DNA of 46,562 nucleotides from NCBI GenBank assembly GCA_947647735.1, contig CANSLJ010000030.1, positions 1 through 46,562 of the forward strand, in the 5' to 3' direction. Under the pieces are notes generated by a model that had not been told where the DNA came from, searched no databases, and saw only the letters and a list, made by a program, of their open reading frames with translations. The stretch is from an uncultured bacterium (GTDB lineage: Bacteria; Bacillota; Clostridia; Lachnospirales; Lachnospiraceae). Shown here one piece after another: positions 16,939 to 25,927 of this stretch (positions are counted from its first letter, which is position 1; the number at the start of each line of letters is the position of its first letter). The translations under genes and the position numbers were made by a program.

Positions 16939-18585
16939 ATGGAAGCTGGCATTATATTATCGATGGCTGGGGGATTGGGGCTCTTTCTGTATGGCATGCG
17001 CGTTATGAGCGATGGTATTGAAAAAGTCGCTGGCGCAAAGCTCAGAAAGATTCTGGAAATGTTCACCACAAACCGTTTTACCGGCATTTTAGTAGGGTTT
17101 ATCTTTACGGCACTGATTCAATCTTCTTCAGCCTGCACGGCTATGGTGGTCAGTTTTGTAAACGCAGGGCTGATGACACTGTACCAGGCGGCGGGAGTTA
17201 TCTTCGGTTCCAATATCGGAACAACAGTAACAGCACTTTTGGTATCTTTTAAACTGGAAAAATTCGCACCGGTCATCTTACTTACCGGTGTGCTTTTGGT
17301 GATGTTCTGTAAAAACCAGAAAGTAACCAAAGTGGGCGAGGTGATCATCGGCTTCGGCGTATTGTTTGTGGGACTTTCCACCATGTCCAGCGCTATGGGA
17401 GGCCTGAAGGAGTCCCCTTTTATCATGGACATGTTCGCATCGCTGAAAAGTCCTGTTCTCGGTATCCTGCTGGGATTTGTGCTGACAGCGATCATCCAGA
17501 GCTCCTCTGTCACGGTCAGCATCATGGTGCTGATGGCAAACCAGAAGCTGATGGGGCTGGATATGTGCATGTATATTACGCTGGGCTGTAATATCGGCGC
17601 CTGTACCACTGCCGTTTTAGCGTCCCTGACCGGTAAGAAGGATGCGAAGCGGGCGGCAATGATCCACCTGCTGTTCAATATTTTCGGTACGATCATCATG
17701 TATGTTATCCTGCGTCTTGCCATGGACTGGATCCTTGAGATGTTTGTCAGCATGGCGGGGGACAATCCGGGACGTATCGTGGCGTATGCCCATCTGTTTA
17801 TCAAGGTATTCCTTGTGATCGTCCTGACACCGTTTATCAGCGGCATCGTGAAACTGACTTACCTGATCATACCGGGCGATGATAAGAAGGTTGGCTACAG
17901 AGACAGCTTCCAGCTCAAATATATCGGCAACAAGGTTGTGCTGAATCCCGCCACGGCAGTGGTGGAGGTTATCAAGGAGATCGACCGTATGGCGTCTCTT
18001 GCCAGCGAGAACCTGAATCGGGCGATGAATGCGCTGATCACGCTGGATGAGGAGGATATAGAGGAAGTGTATTCCGTGGAGGAAAATATCAATTTCCTGA
18101 ATCATGCCATCACGGACTATCTGGTAAAGATCAACCAGACAACACTGCCTATCGAGGATGCAAAGATGATCGGCGGCCTTTTCCATGTGGTGAATGATAT
18201 CGAGCGGATCGGCGATCATGCGGAGAACATTGCGGATAATGCGGTGAAGAGAAGAGAGGGAAATATTTCGATCAGCAAAGATGCGCAGCATGAACTGGGC
18301 GAGATGCTGGATATGGTCAATACGATCATCCGGTATTCCGTGGATATGTTTGCAAATGGTACGATAGAGCATCTGCAGGATATCATCCAGTTGGAAAATG
18401 CAGTGGATGAGAAGGAGAGGGAACTGCAGCAGAACCATGTGGACAGGCTCACAAGAAACGAATGTACGCCTGCGGCAGGCATGCTGTTCTCGGATATCGC
18501 ATCCGGGCTGGAGAGGGTTTCCGATCATGCCACCAATATCGCTTTCTCCATCTACAAAAGCGATAATGAAGAAACGGAAAGTTAA
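16939..18585 (+). CDS. nptA: Na+/phosphate cotransporter with C-terminal PhoU domain
   Basis: A 548-residue protein of the Na/Pi cotransporter II family. Two repeated membrane halves both carry the QSSS signature: ALIQSSSACTAMVVSF (about residues 58-73) and AIIQSSSVTVSIMVL. About ten hydrophobic segments cover residues 1-310. The C-terminal 210 residues are a cytosolic PhoU-like helical domain (IDRMASLASENLNRAM, IERIGDHAENIADNA). It imports phosphate with sodium. The two-half plus PhoU layout is standard for bacterial NptA/YjbB-like proteins. Confidence 0.93.
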   Translation: MEAGIILSMAGGLGLFLYGMRVMSDGIEKVAGAKLRKILEMFTTNRFTGILVGFIFTALIQSSSACTAMVVSFVNAGLMTLYQAAGVIFGSNIGTTVTALLVSFKLEKFAPVILLTGVLLVMFCKNQKVTKVGEVIIGFGVLFVGLSTMSSAMGGLKESPFIMDMFASLKSPVLGILLGFVLTAIIQSSSVTVSIMVLMANQKLMGLDMCMYITLGCNIGACTTAVLASLTGKKDAKRAAMIHLLFNIFGTIIMYVILRLAMDWILEMFVSMAGDNPGRIVAYAHLFIKVFLVIVLTPFISGIVKLTYLIIPGDDKKVGYRDSFQLKYIGNKVVLNPATAVVEVIKEIDRMASLASENLNRAMNALITLDEEDIEEVYSVEENINFLNHAITDYLVKINQTTLPIEDAKMIGGLFHVVNDIERIGDHAENIADNAVKRREGNISISKDAQHELGEMLDMVNTIIRYSVDMFANGTIEHLQDIIQLENAVDEKERELQQNHVDRLTRNECTPAAGMLFSDIASGLERVSDHATNIAFSIYKSDNEETES

Positions 18586-18622
18586 GTGTGAAGGATGAAA
18601 GGAATACTGTAACGTATTTATT

Positions 18623-19687
18623 ATGAGAACAGTGAAATGCGGAAAGACAAAATACAGTAAAATGATCATAGGTTCCTGCGGCGTGTTTCTTGCCGCAGGA
18701 ATGTTTTTACAGGCGGGTTTCATGGTCCGGGCAAATGAAAAGGTGCCCAGAAGCGAAGTGATGTTAAAGCCCATAGGGATCGACGCGCTGATGGACATGG
18801 ATAAGAGCGATGAGGAGATCCTGGCGGAGGCGGAAAATATTGAGCTGTTCGGCTATAAGAATCTGGGCATTGCCAATGTGGATAACAATCTGAACATCAG
18901 AAAGGGCGCGGATGAGACATCCTCCCTTGTGGGGAAGATGCCGAAGGATTCTGCCTGTGAGATATTGGGGCAGGAGGGGGAATGGTCGAAGATCACTTCC
19001 GGAAAAGTGGAGGGGTATGTCAAGACGGAATTTCTTTTTACGGGATCGGATGCCAGGATCAAGGCGATGGATCTGATCTCCACCTATGCGGTGGTGCATG
19101 CGGATGCCCTCAGGGTAAGGCAGGAGCCGAACACGGAAGCCTCCATTTATACCCAGGTGGCGCAGGGAGAGATGCTGGAGTATGTGCAGACGCTGGAGAA
19201 CGGCTGGGTGGAGATCATGCTGGACGATGAGACTGTGTATGTCTCCGGGGATTATGTGGAACTGGAAGATAAGCTGGAGACGGCTGTGACGCTGACAGAA
19301 CTCCTTTACGGCGCGGGGGTTTCTGACGTTCGTGTCAGCATTTGCGAGTATGCCAAGCAGTTTCTGGGGAACCGGTATGTGTATGGCGGCAGTTCTCTGA
19401 CAAAGGGAACGGACTGCTCCGGTTTTACGATGCGGGTTTATCAGCAGTTCGGGATCTCGCTCCCTCATTCCTCCAGGGCGCAGGCGAACATGGGGACGAA
19501 GATCAGCGCTTCGGAGGCAAAGCCCGGGGATCTGTTCTTTTATGGCGGTAAAGGGTATATCAACCATGTGGCGCTCTATATCGGGGGCGGACAGGTGATC
19601 CATGCCAGCTCGCCGAAGACGGGGATCAAGATCAGCAGCTGTAATTATAGGACGCCGGTGAAGGTGGTGCGGATCATTAATTCGTAG
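18623..19687 (+). CDS. Secreted NlpC/P60 peptidase with two SH3 domains
   Basis: A 354-residue cell wall hydrolase. A signal peptide covers residues 1-37 (basic start, IIGSCGVFLAAGMFLQAG core, VRA cut site likely). Two bacterial SH3 domains follow (about 82-140 and 155-213), each with an N(L)NIRKGAD or DALRVRQEPN start. The C-terminal NlpC/P60 domain (235-354) has catalytic Cys265 in GTDCSGF, His315 in NHVALYIG and His327 in VIHASSP. It should cleave peptidoglycan stem peptides. It follows the phosphate transporter by 37 bases but need not be functionally linked. Confidence 0.94.
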   Translation: MRTVKCGKTKYSKMIIGSCGVFLAAGMFLQAGFMVRANEKVPRSEVMLKPIGIDALMDMDKSDEEILAEAENIELFGYKNLGIANVDNNLNIRKGADETSSLVGKMPKDSACEILGQEGEWSKITSGKVEGYVKTEFLFTGSDARIKAMDLISTYAVVHADALRVRQEPNTEASIYTQVAQGEMLEYVQTLENGWVEIMLDDETVYVSGDYVELEDKLETAVTLTELLYGAGVSDVRVSICEYAKQFLGNRYVYGGSSLTKGTDCSGFTMRVYQQFGISLPHSSRAQANMGTKISASEAKPGDLFFYGGKGYINHVALYIGGGQVIHASSPKTGIKISSCNYRTPVKVVRIINS

Positions 19688-19751
19688 CAGGATGGACATT
19701 GTCGAACCGGACGCCGTGGCGGATGTGAAACGTGTGCTGAAAAATTAGCAG

Positions 19752-19780
19752 TTGATTTTTTTCTTCTGAATTGTTATACT
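19752..19780 (+). promoter_or_regulatory. Promoter of the sugar-sensor operon
   Basis: TTGATT (19752-19757) and TATACT (19775-19780) are 17 bases apart, about 130 bases before the first start codon. The leader holds two hairpins. Confidence 0.65.
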
Positions 19781-19846
19781 ATGTTCAGTCAGTAACAGAA
19801 AATGGCAGGGATAGGATATCCTGTCGCAGATCAAATGAATATTTGA

Positions 19847-19902
19847 GGGAAGATCAGTATAAATCTATGCAGGTTTATATGTTCTTCCCTTTTGCATTTT
19901 TA
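19847..19902 (+). terminator. Terminator-like hairpin in the operon leader (attenuator candidate)
   Basis: GGGAAGA (19847-19853) pairs with TCTTCCC (19883-19889) and TATAAA (19858-19863) with TTTATA (19874-19879); TTTTGCATTTTTA follows directly. It lies after the promoter and before the start at 19914, so it could stop transcription of the operon conditionally. Confidence 0.5.
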
Positions 19903-19913
19903 CGGGGGATAAA

Positions 19914-20888
19914 ATGAAGTTTCTTCCAAATCAGGTAAAGACCGTATTATATACTATAGCGGCGGCAGCTGCTCTTTTGGGCTTATTGGCAGTGCTTGAT
20001 AAAAACAATGATTTTTCTCTGACCCAGAGCGAGCGCGCTCACAAGTTCGGCGCAACATACATGACCATGAATAATCCCTTTTTTGAGGTGATCAATGAAA
20101 CCATACGCTCCACCGTGGAATCGAACGGAGACATTTTGATCACTAGAGATCCTGCACTGGATGCGGTCAGACAGACGCAGCAGATCTATGAGCTGATAGA
20201 TGAGGGTGTGGAGGCGATCTTTATTGCGCCTGTTGATTTTGAGGAGGTCCTGCCGGCTATAGAGTACGGGAGGGAGAAGGGCGTAAAAATAATATTTGTG
20301 GATACGGAGATTTACGATGAAAGCCTGGCGGACTGCATCGTCGTCTCCGACAACTACCGCGCCGGCGTTATCTGTGCCGAGTATCTTCTGGAGAAAAAAA
20401 CGGAGGGAAAGGTTTTGATCTTTGAGCACCCTGCGACCAAATCCTCCAATGACCGCGTGGAGGGTTTTGTGGATACGATCAGCGGGAACGGGAATTTTGA
20501 GATCCTGGACAGGATGGATTACTCAGGGCAGCTTGAGACCGCCATGCCTCTGATGATCGATGAATTGAAAAAAGGCACGGAGTTTGACGTTGTTTTTTCT
20601 ATCAACGATGTGGGCGCCCTCGGCGTGATGGCGGCGCTGAAGGATTACGGAAAACTGGATGACATATCCATTCTCGGAGTGGACGGCGCACCGGAGGCAA
20701 AGTCCATGATCAAGGAGAGGATCATGCTTGCGACAGCCGCCCAGTATCCGTCCGAGATCGGACAGAACGCAGTGGATCAGCTCTACAATATGATAGAGGG
20801 CAGGGCTGTGGAAAAGAAGATAAGAGTTTCGGTCAATTTGATCAGTGCGGAGAATATAGACGAATTCAGCACAAAAGGGTGGCAGTAG
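19914..20888 (+). CDS. Membrane-anchored periplasmic-binding-type protein (RbsB-like sensor)
   Basis: A 324-residue protein with one N-terminal membrane helix (about residues 9-27), no lipobox cysteine, then a type I sugar-binding fold: YMTMNNPFFEVINETI, AIFIAPVDFEEVLPAI, IIFVDTEIYDE, SSNDRVEGFVDTI and SILGVDGAPEAKSMI. It resembles ribose/galactose-type binding proteins. There is no permease gene next to it; it is followed three bases later by a histidine kinase with no large ectodomain. By analogy with clostridial XylFII-LytS, it probably binds an outside sugar and signals to the kinase. The ligand is unknown. Confidence 0.88.
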   Translation: MKFLPNQVKTVLYTIAAAAALLGLLAVLDKNNDFSLTQSERAHKFGATYMTMNNPFFEVINETIRSTVESNGDILITRDPALDAVRQTQQIYELIDEGVEAIFIAPVDFEEVLPAIEYGREKGVKIIFVDTEIYDESLADCIVVSDNYRAGVICAEYLLEKKTEGKVLIFEHPATKSSNDRVEGFVDTISGNGNFEILDRMDYSGQLETAMPLMIDELKKGTEFDVVFSINDVGALGVMAALKDYGKLDDISILGVDGAPEAKSMIKERIMLATAAQYPSEIGQNAVDQLYNMIEGRAVEKKIRVSVNLISAENIDEFSTKGWQ

Positions 20889-20891
20889 CAG

Positions 20892-22187
20892 ATGGGTACA
20901 CAGGCGTTAAAAAACTCAGTTCTGAGTTTTATGAAAAGTTTTAATTTCATAGCGGTGTTGTATATTGCGGTTGTCTCCGCGGTGACCATCATAAAGATCG
21001 GAAACTCCGGGGGAGCGGTACAGTATCTGAAAAAGACAAACGCCCTGCCGCCGGTTCCGGAGAAAATGCTTCTTATCTCTCTCAGTTTTTTCGTGCTTCT
21101 GATGATCCTGATGTATATTCATGACAGGTATGAGATGAAACATCAGTGGTATATCATCGTCATGGAGTTTGTATGTACCGTTGCCGTGATCGCGGCCCTG
21201 CAGGTAAACTATAACGGCGTTATCCTTCTCTTTGTGGCGCATATGATGAACTATTTTGAAGGCGGCAGCAAGAAACTTCTGCCTCTTATATTCGGCAGTA
21301 CATTTTTTCTGATCTTCGATTTCAATGCCTGTTCCAATCTGTTCAGGATCACTTCCTTTGAGACCTACACAGAGTATTACATAGGATCGGCGGCAACAAT
21401 TTTGATACTGATCAAAAATCTTTTTACAACGCTGAATATCATCCTTTTTATCGTATATGCGATCTTACATCTGCGGGAGCAGATGGATGAAAAGGATGAG
21501 ATAAATTCCCTGAATGAGCAGCTGCAGGCGGCAAACAGGGAACTTGAAAATTATGCCGCCGAGTCGGAAAAACTGGCGCAGGCGAAGGAGCGGAACAGGC
21601 TTGCCAGGGAGATACATGATACGCTGGGGCATACCCTCACCGGGATCATCGCAGGTGTCGATGCCGCGTCGGCTGTGGCGGATGACTCGCCCGAGATGTT
21701 GAAACAGTATCTTTCGGCAGTTTCGGAGGTGGCAAGACAGGGGATGAAGGATGTGAGGCGTTCGGTCAATGAACTCCGCCCCGATGTGCTGGAACAGAGA
21801 GATCTGCTCGCCCTGATCAATAAAACGATCTCTCAGATGAGCGCCGCATCAAAAGCAAAGATCACGCTGGACAACAGGGCGGGCAGGCTGTCCTTTGGCG
21901 AGGACGAGGAGGAAGTGATCTACCGTATTGTGCAGGAGAGCATCACAAACTCTATCCGGCACGGGCATGCGGATCTGGTGAGGATCACCATCACAAGGGA
22001 GTGTAATATCGTGACGGTGGAGGTAAAGGATAACGGTGCCGGCGCCAAAAATATCGAGCCGGGGTTCGGGATCACGCACATGAAGGAGCGGCTGGATATG
22101 CTGGGCGGTGAGATACACGTTGACGGGAGCGAGGGTTTCCTGGTGACGGCGAAAATTCCTATAAGGTGGGGAAAAGAAAATGATTAA
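20892..22187 (+). CDS. Sensor histidine kinase, HisKA_3 (NarL/DesK) type
   Basis: A 431-residue kinase. About five or six hydrophobic segments occupy residues 18-193 with only short loops outside, then a coiled coil (about 197-235), the dimerisation/phosphoacceptor motif REIHDTLGHTLTG (His242) and the HATPase domain with N-box QESITNSIRHG (348-358) and DNGAGA (380-385). With no large sensor domain of its own it is likely to read a partner, most plausibly the anchored binding protein encoded directly upstream. It overlaps the response regulator gene by eight bases. Confidence 0.93.
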   Translation: MGTQALKNSVLSFMKSFNFIAVLYIAVVSAVTIIKIGNSGGAVQYLKKTNALPPVPEKMLLISLSFFVLLMILMYIHDRYEMKHQWYIIVMEFVCTVAVIAALQVNYNGVILLFVAHMMNYFEGGSKKLLPLIFGSTFFLIFDFNACSNLFRITSFETYTEYYIGSAATILILIKNLFTTLNIILFIVYAILHLREQMDEKDEINSLNEQLQAANRELENYAAESEKLAQAKERNRLAREIHDTLGHTLTGIIAGVDAASAVADDSPEMLKQYLSAVSEVARQGMKDVRRSVNELRPDVLEQRDLLALINKTISQMSAASKAKITLDNRAGRLSFGEDEEEVIYRIVQESITNSIRHGHADLVRITITRECNIVTVEVKDNGAGAKNIEPGFGITHMKERLDMLGGEIHVDGSEGFLVTAKIPIRWGKEND

Positions 22188-22833
22188 AGTATTGATTGCA
22201 GATGATCAGGAGCTTATAAGGGACAGTCTGCGCATTGTGCTGTCCGCCAATCCGGACTTTTCGGTGAGCACTGCCGTAAACGGCGTGGATGTGGTAAGGG
22301 AAGTCAGGCGGAATAAACCGGATGTTATTTTAATGGACATCAGAATGCCGGAAATGGACGGGGTTCAGTGCACCCAGATCATCAAGGAAAACCATCCGGA
22401 GATCAAAATTATCATTCTGACAACTTTTGATGATGACGAGTATATTTTCAGCGCTTTGAAGCACGGCGCCAGCGGTTATCTTTTGAAGGGAATTTCCACG
22501 GACAGGCTGATCGAGGCGATACATAAGGTTTACCATGGAAACGCCATGATCAATGAGGACATAGCCGGAAAGGTTGTGAAAATGTTTTCACAGCTGGCGA
22601 GGAACAATGCGTCTATCATCACTGTGGATGAGAAGTATATAGAGGAGATCACAGAGTCGGAGTGGAAGGTGATAGGGCTTGTGTCGAAAGGCATGTCCAA
22701 CAAGGAGATCGCGGCAGAACTTTTTCTCACGGAAGGATCTGTGAGAAACTACCTGAGCTCTATCTTAAAAAAGCTGGACCTGCGTGACAGAACACAGCTG
22801 GCGATCTGGGCCGTACAGTGGAGGAGGAGTTGA
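22180..22833 (+). CDS. Response regulator, NarL/LuxR type
   Basis: A 217-residue regulator: receiver domain (1-120) with acidic pair DD (8-9), phosphoacceptor Asp53 in ILMDIRMPEMDG and the conserved Thr/Lys sites, then a LuxR-type helix-turn-helix (about 150-215, VSKGMSNKEIAAELFLTEGSVRNYLSSILKK, split here into its two helices). It is the cognate partner of the kinase at 20892. The palindromes in front of mmsA are a plausible target. Confidence 0.95.
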   Translation: MIKVLIADDQELIRDSLRIVLSANPDFSVSTAVNGVDVVREVRRNKPDVILMDIRMPEMDGVQCTQIIKENHPEIKIIILTTFDDDEYIFSALKHGASGYLLKGISTDRLIEAIHKVYHGNAMINEDIAGKVVKMFSQLARNNASIITVDEKYIEEITESEWKVIGLVSKGMSNKEIAAELFLTEGSVRNYLSSILKKLDLRDRTQLAIWAVQWRRS

Positions 22834-22838
22834 TCCTG

Positions 22839-24155
22839 ATGAAAAAGAAGCTTGTGAACAGAAAGGCCTGTGCGGGCGTTATTATAGCGGCAGTTCTGGT
22901 CCTCCTTGGAGTCTGGCTGTATGATCACTACAGTGAAAGGACGATAACCCTGGGGTTCTTTACGGGCAGTTCATGGAATGTCCCCGATGCCTATACCTAT
23001 CAGCTCATCAACGATGCGGTGGAGAAATTTGAGGCTTCCCACCCGGGCGTAAAGGTGGAGTTTGTAAGCGGGATCCAGAAGGATGATTACTCGGAGTATA
23101 TCGCCTCCGCCCTGATAAAAGGAGACGCGCCGGATGTGTTTTTTGTTCTGCCGGAGGATTTTGCCGCCTTTGCGAGCACCGGCGCGCTGATGAAGCTGGA
23201 CGGATACATTGACACGGACGAAGCGTATGATAAATCTCAATACTATGACGCATCTTTTGCTTTTGGGAATATTTTGGGCAGTCAGTACGGGATTCCCTTC
23301 GAGAGTGTGCCGAGCATGATGTTTGTGAACAGAACGCTGCTGAAAGACGAAGGGATAGATGACGTTCCAGAAGACTGGACATGGGAGGATTTTTACCGGA
23401 TCTGCAGTGAGGTTACCGGAGATACCGATGGTGACGGGATTGAGGATCAGTTTGGCGTCTGCAACTACACATGGCAGCATGCCTTTGTCACAAACGGCGT
23501 GGAACTCTTTGATCCGGACGGCACAAGCTGTAATCTGGTGAACGAAAATGCCATTGAGGCGGTGGATTTCATCAAGGCGGTAAACGGCCTTACCAAAGGC
23601 AGCGTGGTTACGGCGGATGATTTTGATAAGGGGAATGTGGCGTTTATGCCTGCGCTTTTGTCGGATTACAGGACCTACAAGCCCTATCCGTGGAGCATCA
23701 AGAAGTACACCAATTTTGAATTGGACTGTATGCCCCTTCCAAGGGGAAACAGAGGGGATAACAGATCCACCATGAGCACACTGCTGCTGTCCATGAATTC
23801 CAGGACAAATGAGGAGGAACTGGCATGGGAGCTGATAAAAACGTTCTGTTACGATGTGGAGATCCAGAGTGAGATCTACACCTACAAGGAAGGGGCATCC
23901 GTATTGAAGACGGTTACCGATTCCATGACTACCATGCTCAGCATCGATCAGGTGTTGTCCGAGGAAGGGGGAATGGATATCGATCTGATCACATCGATCA
24001 TGGACCATGCCGAGCCGGATTATAATTTCAAGGATACGGCGGCGGTCAAGGAGATCATGGATGCCGGTATCAATGATATCGTCAATAATCAGACGGACTC
24101 AAAGATCGGACTTCAGATGATCGAAAAACGTGTCAGAACTTTTTTGAGTGAGTAA
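22839..24155 (+). CDS. Membrane-anchored extracellular solute-binding protein (family 1)
   Basis: A 438-residue binding protein of the MalE/UgpB class: FEASHPGVKVEFVSG, DAPDVFFVLPEDFAAFA, GIPFESVPSMMFVNRTLL and the WTWEDFYRICSEVT segment are typical. It also has a Ca-loop-like DTDGDGIEDQFG. The N-terminus is a basic start and one membrane helix (about residues 9-29) with no lipobox, so it is anchored. ATG 22839 is used since GGAGGAGG lies upstream; GTG 22818 is inside the preceding gene. MalFG-type permeases are absent, and the downstream importer has its own binding protein of another fold, so a sensory or accessory role is likely. Confidence 0.88.
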   Translation: MKKKLVNRKACAGVIIAAVLVLLGVWLYDHYSERTITLGFFTGSSWNVPDAYTYQLINDAVEKFEASHPGVKVEFVSGIQKDDYSEYIASALIKGDAPDVFFVLPEDFAAFASTGALMKLDGYIDTDEAYDKSQYYDASFAFGNILGSQYGIPFESVPSMMFVNRTLLKDEGIDDVPEDWTWEDFYRICSEVTGDTDGDGIEDQFGVCNYTWQHAFVTNGVELFDPDGTSCNLVNENAIEAVDFIKAVNGLTKGSVVTADDFDKGNVAFMPALLSDYRTYKPYPWSIKKYTNFELDCMPLPRGNRGDNRSTMSTLLLSMNSRTNEEELAWELIKTFCYDVEIQSEIYTYKEGASVLKTVTDSMTTMLSIDQVLSEEGGMDIDLITSIMDHAEPDYNFKDTAAVKEIMDAGINDIVNNQTDSKIGLQMIEKRVRTFLSE

Positions 24156-24211
24156 AGATTTCAAAGATATAGTGGAGTTTTAACGAAACAGGATGCCGGA
24201 TATGGATAAAA

Positions 24212-24254
24212 CGGCCTGCGGATGACATTTGTCATATGCAGGCCGCTTTTTTTA
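24212..24254 (+). terminator. Intrinsic terminator
   Basis: CGGCCTGC (24212-24219) pairs with GCAGGCCG (24238-24245), with an inner GATGACA/GTCAT pairing, followed by CTTTTTTTAT. It ends the sensor operon before the transporter genes. Confidence 0.85.
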
Positions 24255-24290
24255 TCTGACGAATGTCATTGTCAGATAATGACATCTGAC
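24254..24290. promoter_or_regulatory. Cluster of overlapping palindromes upstream of mmsA (operator candidate)
   Basis: ATCTGAC (24254-24260), GTCAGAT (24271-24277) and ATCTGAC (24284-24290) alternate in orientation. Interleaved with them ATGTCATT (24263-24270) and AATGACAT (24278-24285) form a perfect 8-bp inverted repeat with a 7-base spacer. Related TGACAttTGTCA occurs in the loop of the terminator just upstream. Such a dense array points to a dimeric regulator, most simply the response regulator at 22180. Confidence 0.6.
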
Positions 24291-24385
24291 AATAGGCAGA
24301 CGGCGGTATTTTTTCTAAAATGAAATCAGTTAAAAAATACAGGAATGAAATGAATGTAACAAAAGGAAAGGAGGGAAAGGATCAA

Positions 24386-25915
24386 ATGGCTGATGGTTAT
24401 ATTCTGCAGATGAAAAATATTACCAAGACATTTCCGGGCGTCAAGGCGCTTTCCGATGTGACATTGGAAGTTTCAGAGGCTTCCATACATGCGATATGCG
24501 GTGAGAACGGCGCGGGAAAATCCACCCTGATGAAGGTTTTATCCGGAGTGTATCCTCACGGCAGTTACGAGGGGCAGATCTTTTTTCAGGGAAAAGAGAT
24601 GGCGTTCAAAAACATAAAGGAGTCCGAGCGTGCGGGAATCGTTATCATTCATCAGGAACTCACCATGATTCCGGAGCTGTCTGTGACCGAGAATATTTTC
24701 ATGGGGAATGAGATCATAGAGAAGGGTCTTATCAACTGGGAAAAAGAAAGAAAAAGAACGAAGGAACTGCTGGAAGAGGTAGGGTTACATATCAATCCCA
24801 ATGCGATCATCAAAAATCTGGGTGTCGGACAGCAGCAGCTTGTGGAGATCGCAAAGGCTCTGTCGAAAAATGTAAAGCTTCTTATTCTGGATGAGCCCAC
24901 CTCATCGCTGAATGAGTCGGATTCGGAAAATCTGCTGAAGCTGATGCTGGGGCTGAAAAAGCAGGGAATTACCTGCATTATGATCTCCCATAAGTTAAAT
25001 GAGATCGCTGCGGTCTCCGACTATGTGACAGTGATCCGTGACGGACAGACTGTGGACGGCTATGCGGTGGAAGCGGGCAAGGTTGACGAGAACAAGATCA
25101 TCAGGGCGATGGTCGGACGTGAGATTGAGAACAGGTATCCTGAGCACACGCCGAAAATAGGGGAGGTTGTCCTGGAGGTTTCGGATTGGAATGTAGAGGA
25201 TGCGAAAGTTCCCGGGAAAATGCTCTGTAAAAACTCCAAGTTTCATGTAAAAGCCGGAGAGATCGTCGGATTTGCCGGACTGATGGGTGCGGGAAGGACC
25301 GAGCTGATGCGGTCCCTGTTCGGAAAAAATATGGGTATTTTCCGGGGAGGAACGATCAAGATACACGGCAGGGATGTGAAGATCAATTCCGTTCAGGATG
25401 CCATTAAGAATAAGATCGCCTATGTGCCGGAGGACAGAAAGGTACTCGGCCTGAATCTTCTTGACACGATCAGAAAGACGACTGTCTCGGCAAATCTTGA
25501 TGAGATTAAAACAGGAGGGCTTCTGGATTTCGACAAGGAGAGAGCGGCCGCGGAAAAATACAGAGAGTCCTTAAAGATCAAGTGCCGTGATGTGAGCGTC
25601 GGCGTGAATACTTTGTCGGGCGGAAACCAGCAGAAGGTTGTGCTGTCAAAGTGGATGTTCACAGAACCGGATATCCTCATTCTGGATGAGCCCACAAGGG
25701 GTATCGATGTGGGTGCAAAGTACGAGATCTACAAGCTGATCCATGAATTGGCGGATCAGGGAAAGGCGGTCGTTCTGGTATCCTCCGAACTCCCGGAGCT
25801 TCTGGGGATGGCTGACCGGATCTACACGATCTTTGAAGGGACGATCACGGGCGAGATCTCGGCGAAAGAGGCAACACAGGAAATTTTAATGAAAAAGATG
25901 ACCATAACGGCTTAA
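24386..25915 (+). CDS. mmsA: Multiple-sugar ABC transporter ATPase, MmsA/GguA type
   Basis: A 509-residue double ATPase of the ribose/xylose (CUT2) class. The first domain has Walker A GENGAGKST (39-47), a degenerate signature LGVGQQQ and ILDEPTSSL. The second has the typical degenerate Walker A (AGLMGAGRTELM), LSGGNQQKVVLSKWM and ILDEPTRGID. ATG 24386 is preferred over the upstream frame because GGAGGGAAAGG is just upstream and the N-terminus matches the family. It powers import through MmsB for sugars bound by ChvE. Confidence 0.95.
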   Translation: MADGYILQMKNITKTFPGVKALSDVTLEVSEASIHAICGENGAGKSTLMKVLSGVYPHGSYEGQIFFQGKEMAFKNIKESERAGIVIIHQELTMIPELSVTENIFMGNEIIEKGLINWEKERKRTKELLEEVGLHINPNAIIKNLGVGQQQLVEIAKALSKNVKLLILDEPTSSLNESDSENLLKLMLGLKKQGITCIMISHKLNEIAAVSDYVTVIRDGQTVDGYAVEAGKVDENKIIRAMVGREIENRYPEHTPKIGEVVLEVSDWNVEDAKVPGKMLCKNSKFHVKAGEIVGFAGLMGAGRTELMRSLFGKNMGIFRGGTIKIHGRDVKINSVQDAIKNKIAYVPEDRKVLGLNLLDTIRKTTVSANLDEIKTGGLLDFDKERAAAEKYRESLKIKCRDVSVGVNTLSGGNQQKVVLSKWMFTEPDILILDEPTRGIDVGAKYEIYKLIHELADQGKAVVLVSSELPELLGMADRIYTIFEGTITGEISAKEATQEILMKKMTITA

Positions 25916-25927
25916 AAGGAGATAGAG

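Noticed and set aside
19691-19749. An 18-codon frame after the NlpC/P60 gene
   Set aside because: No ribosome site and no conservation evidence; the sequence overlaps the promoter region of the next operon.
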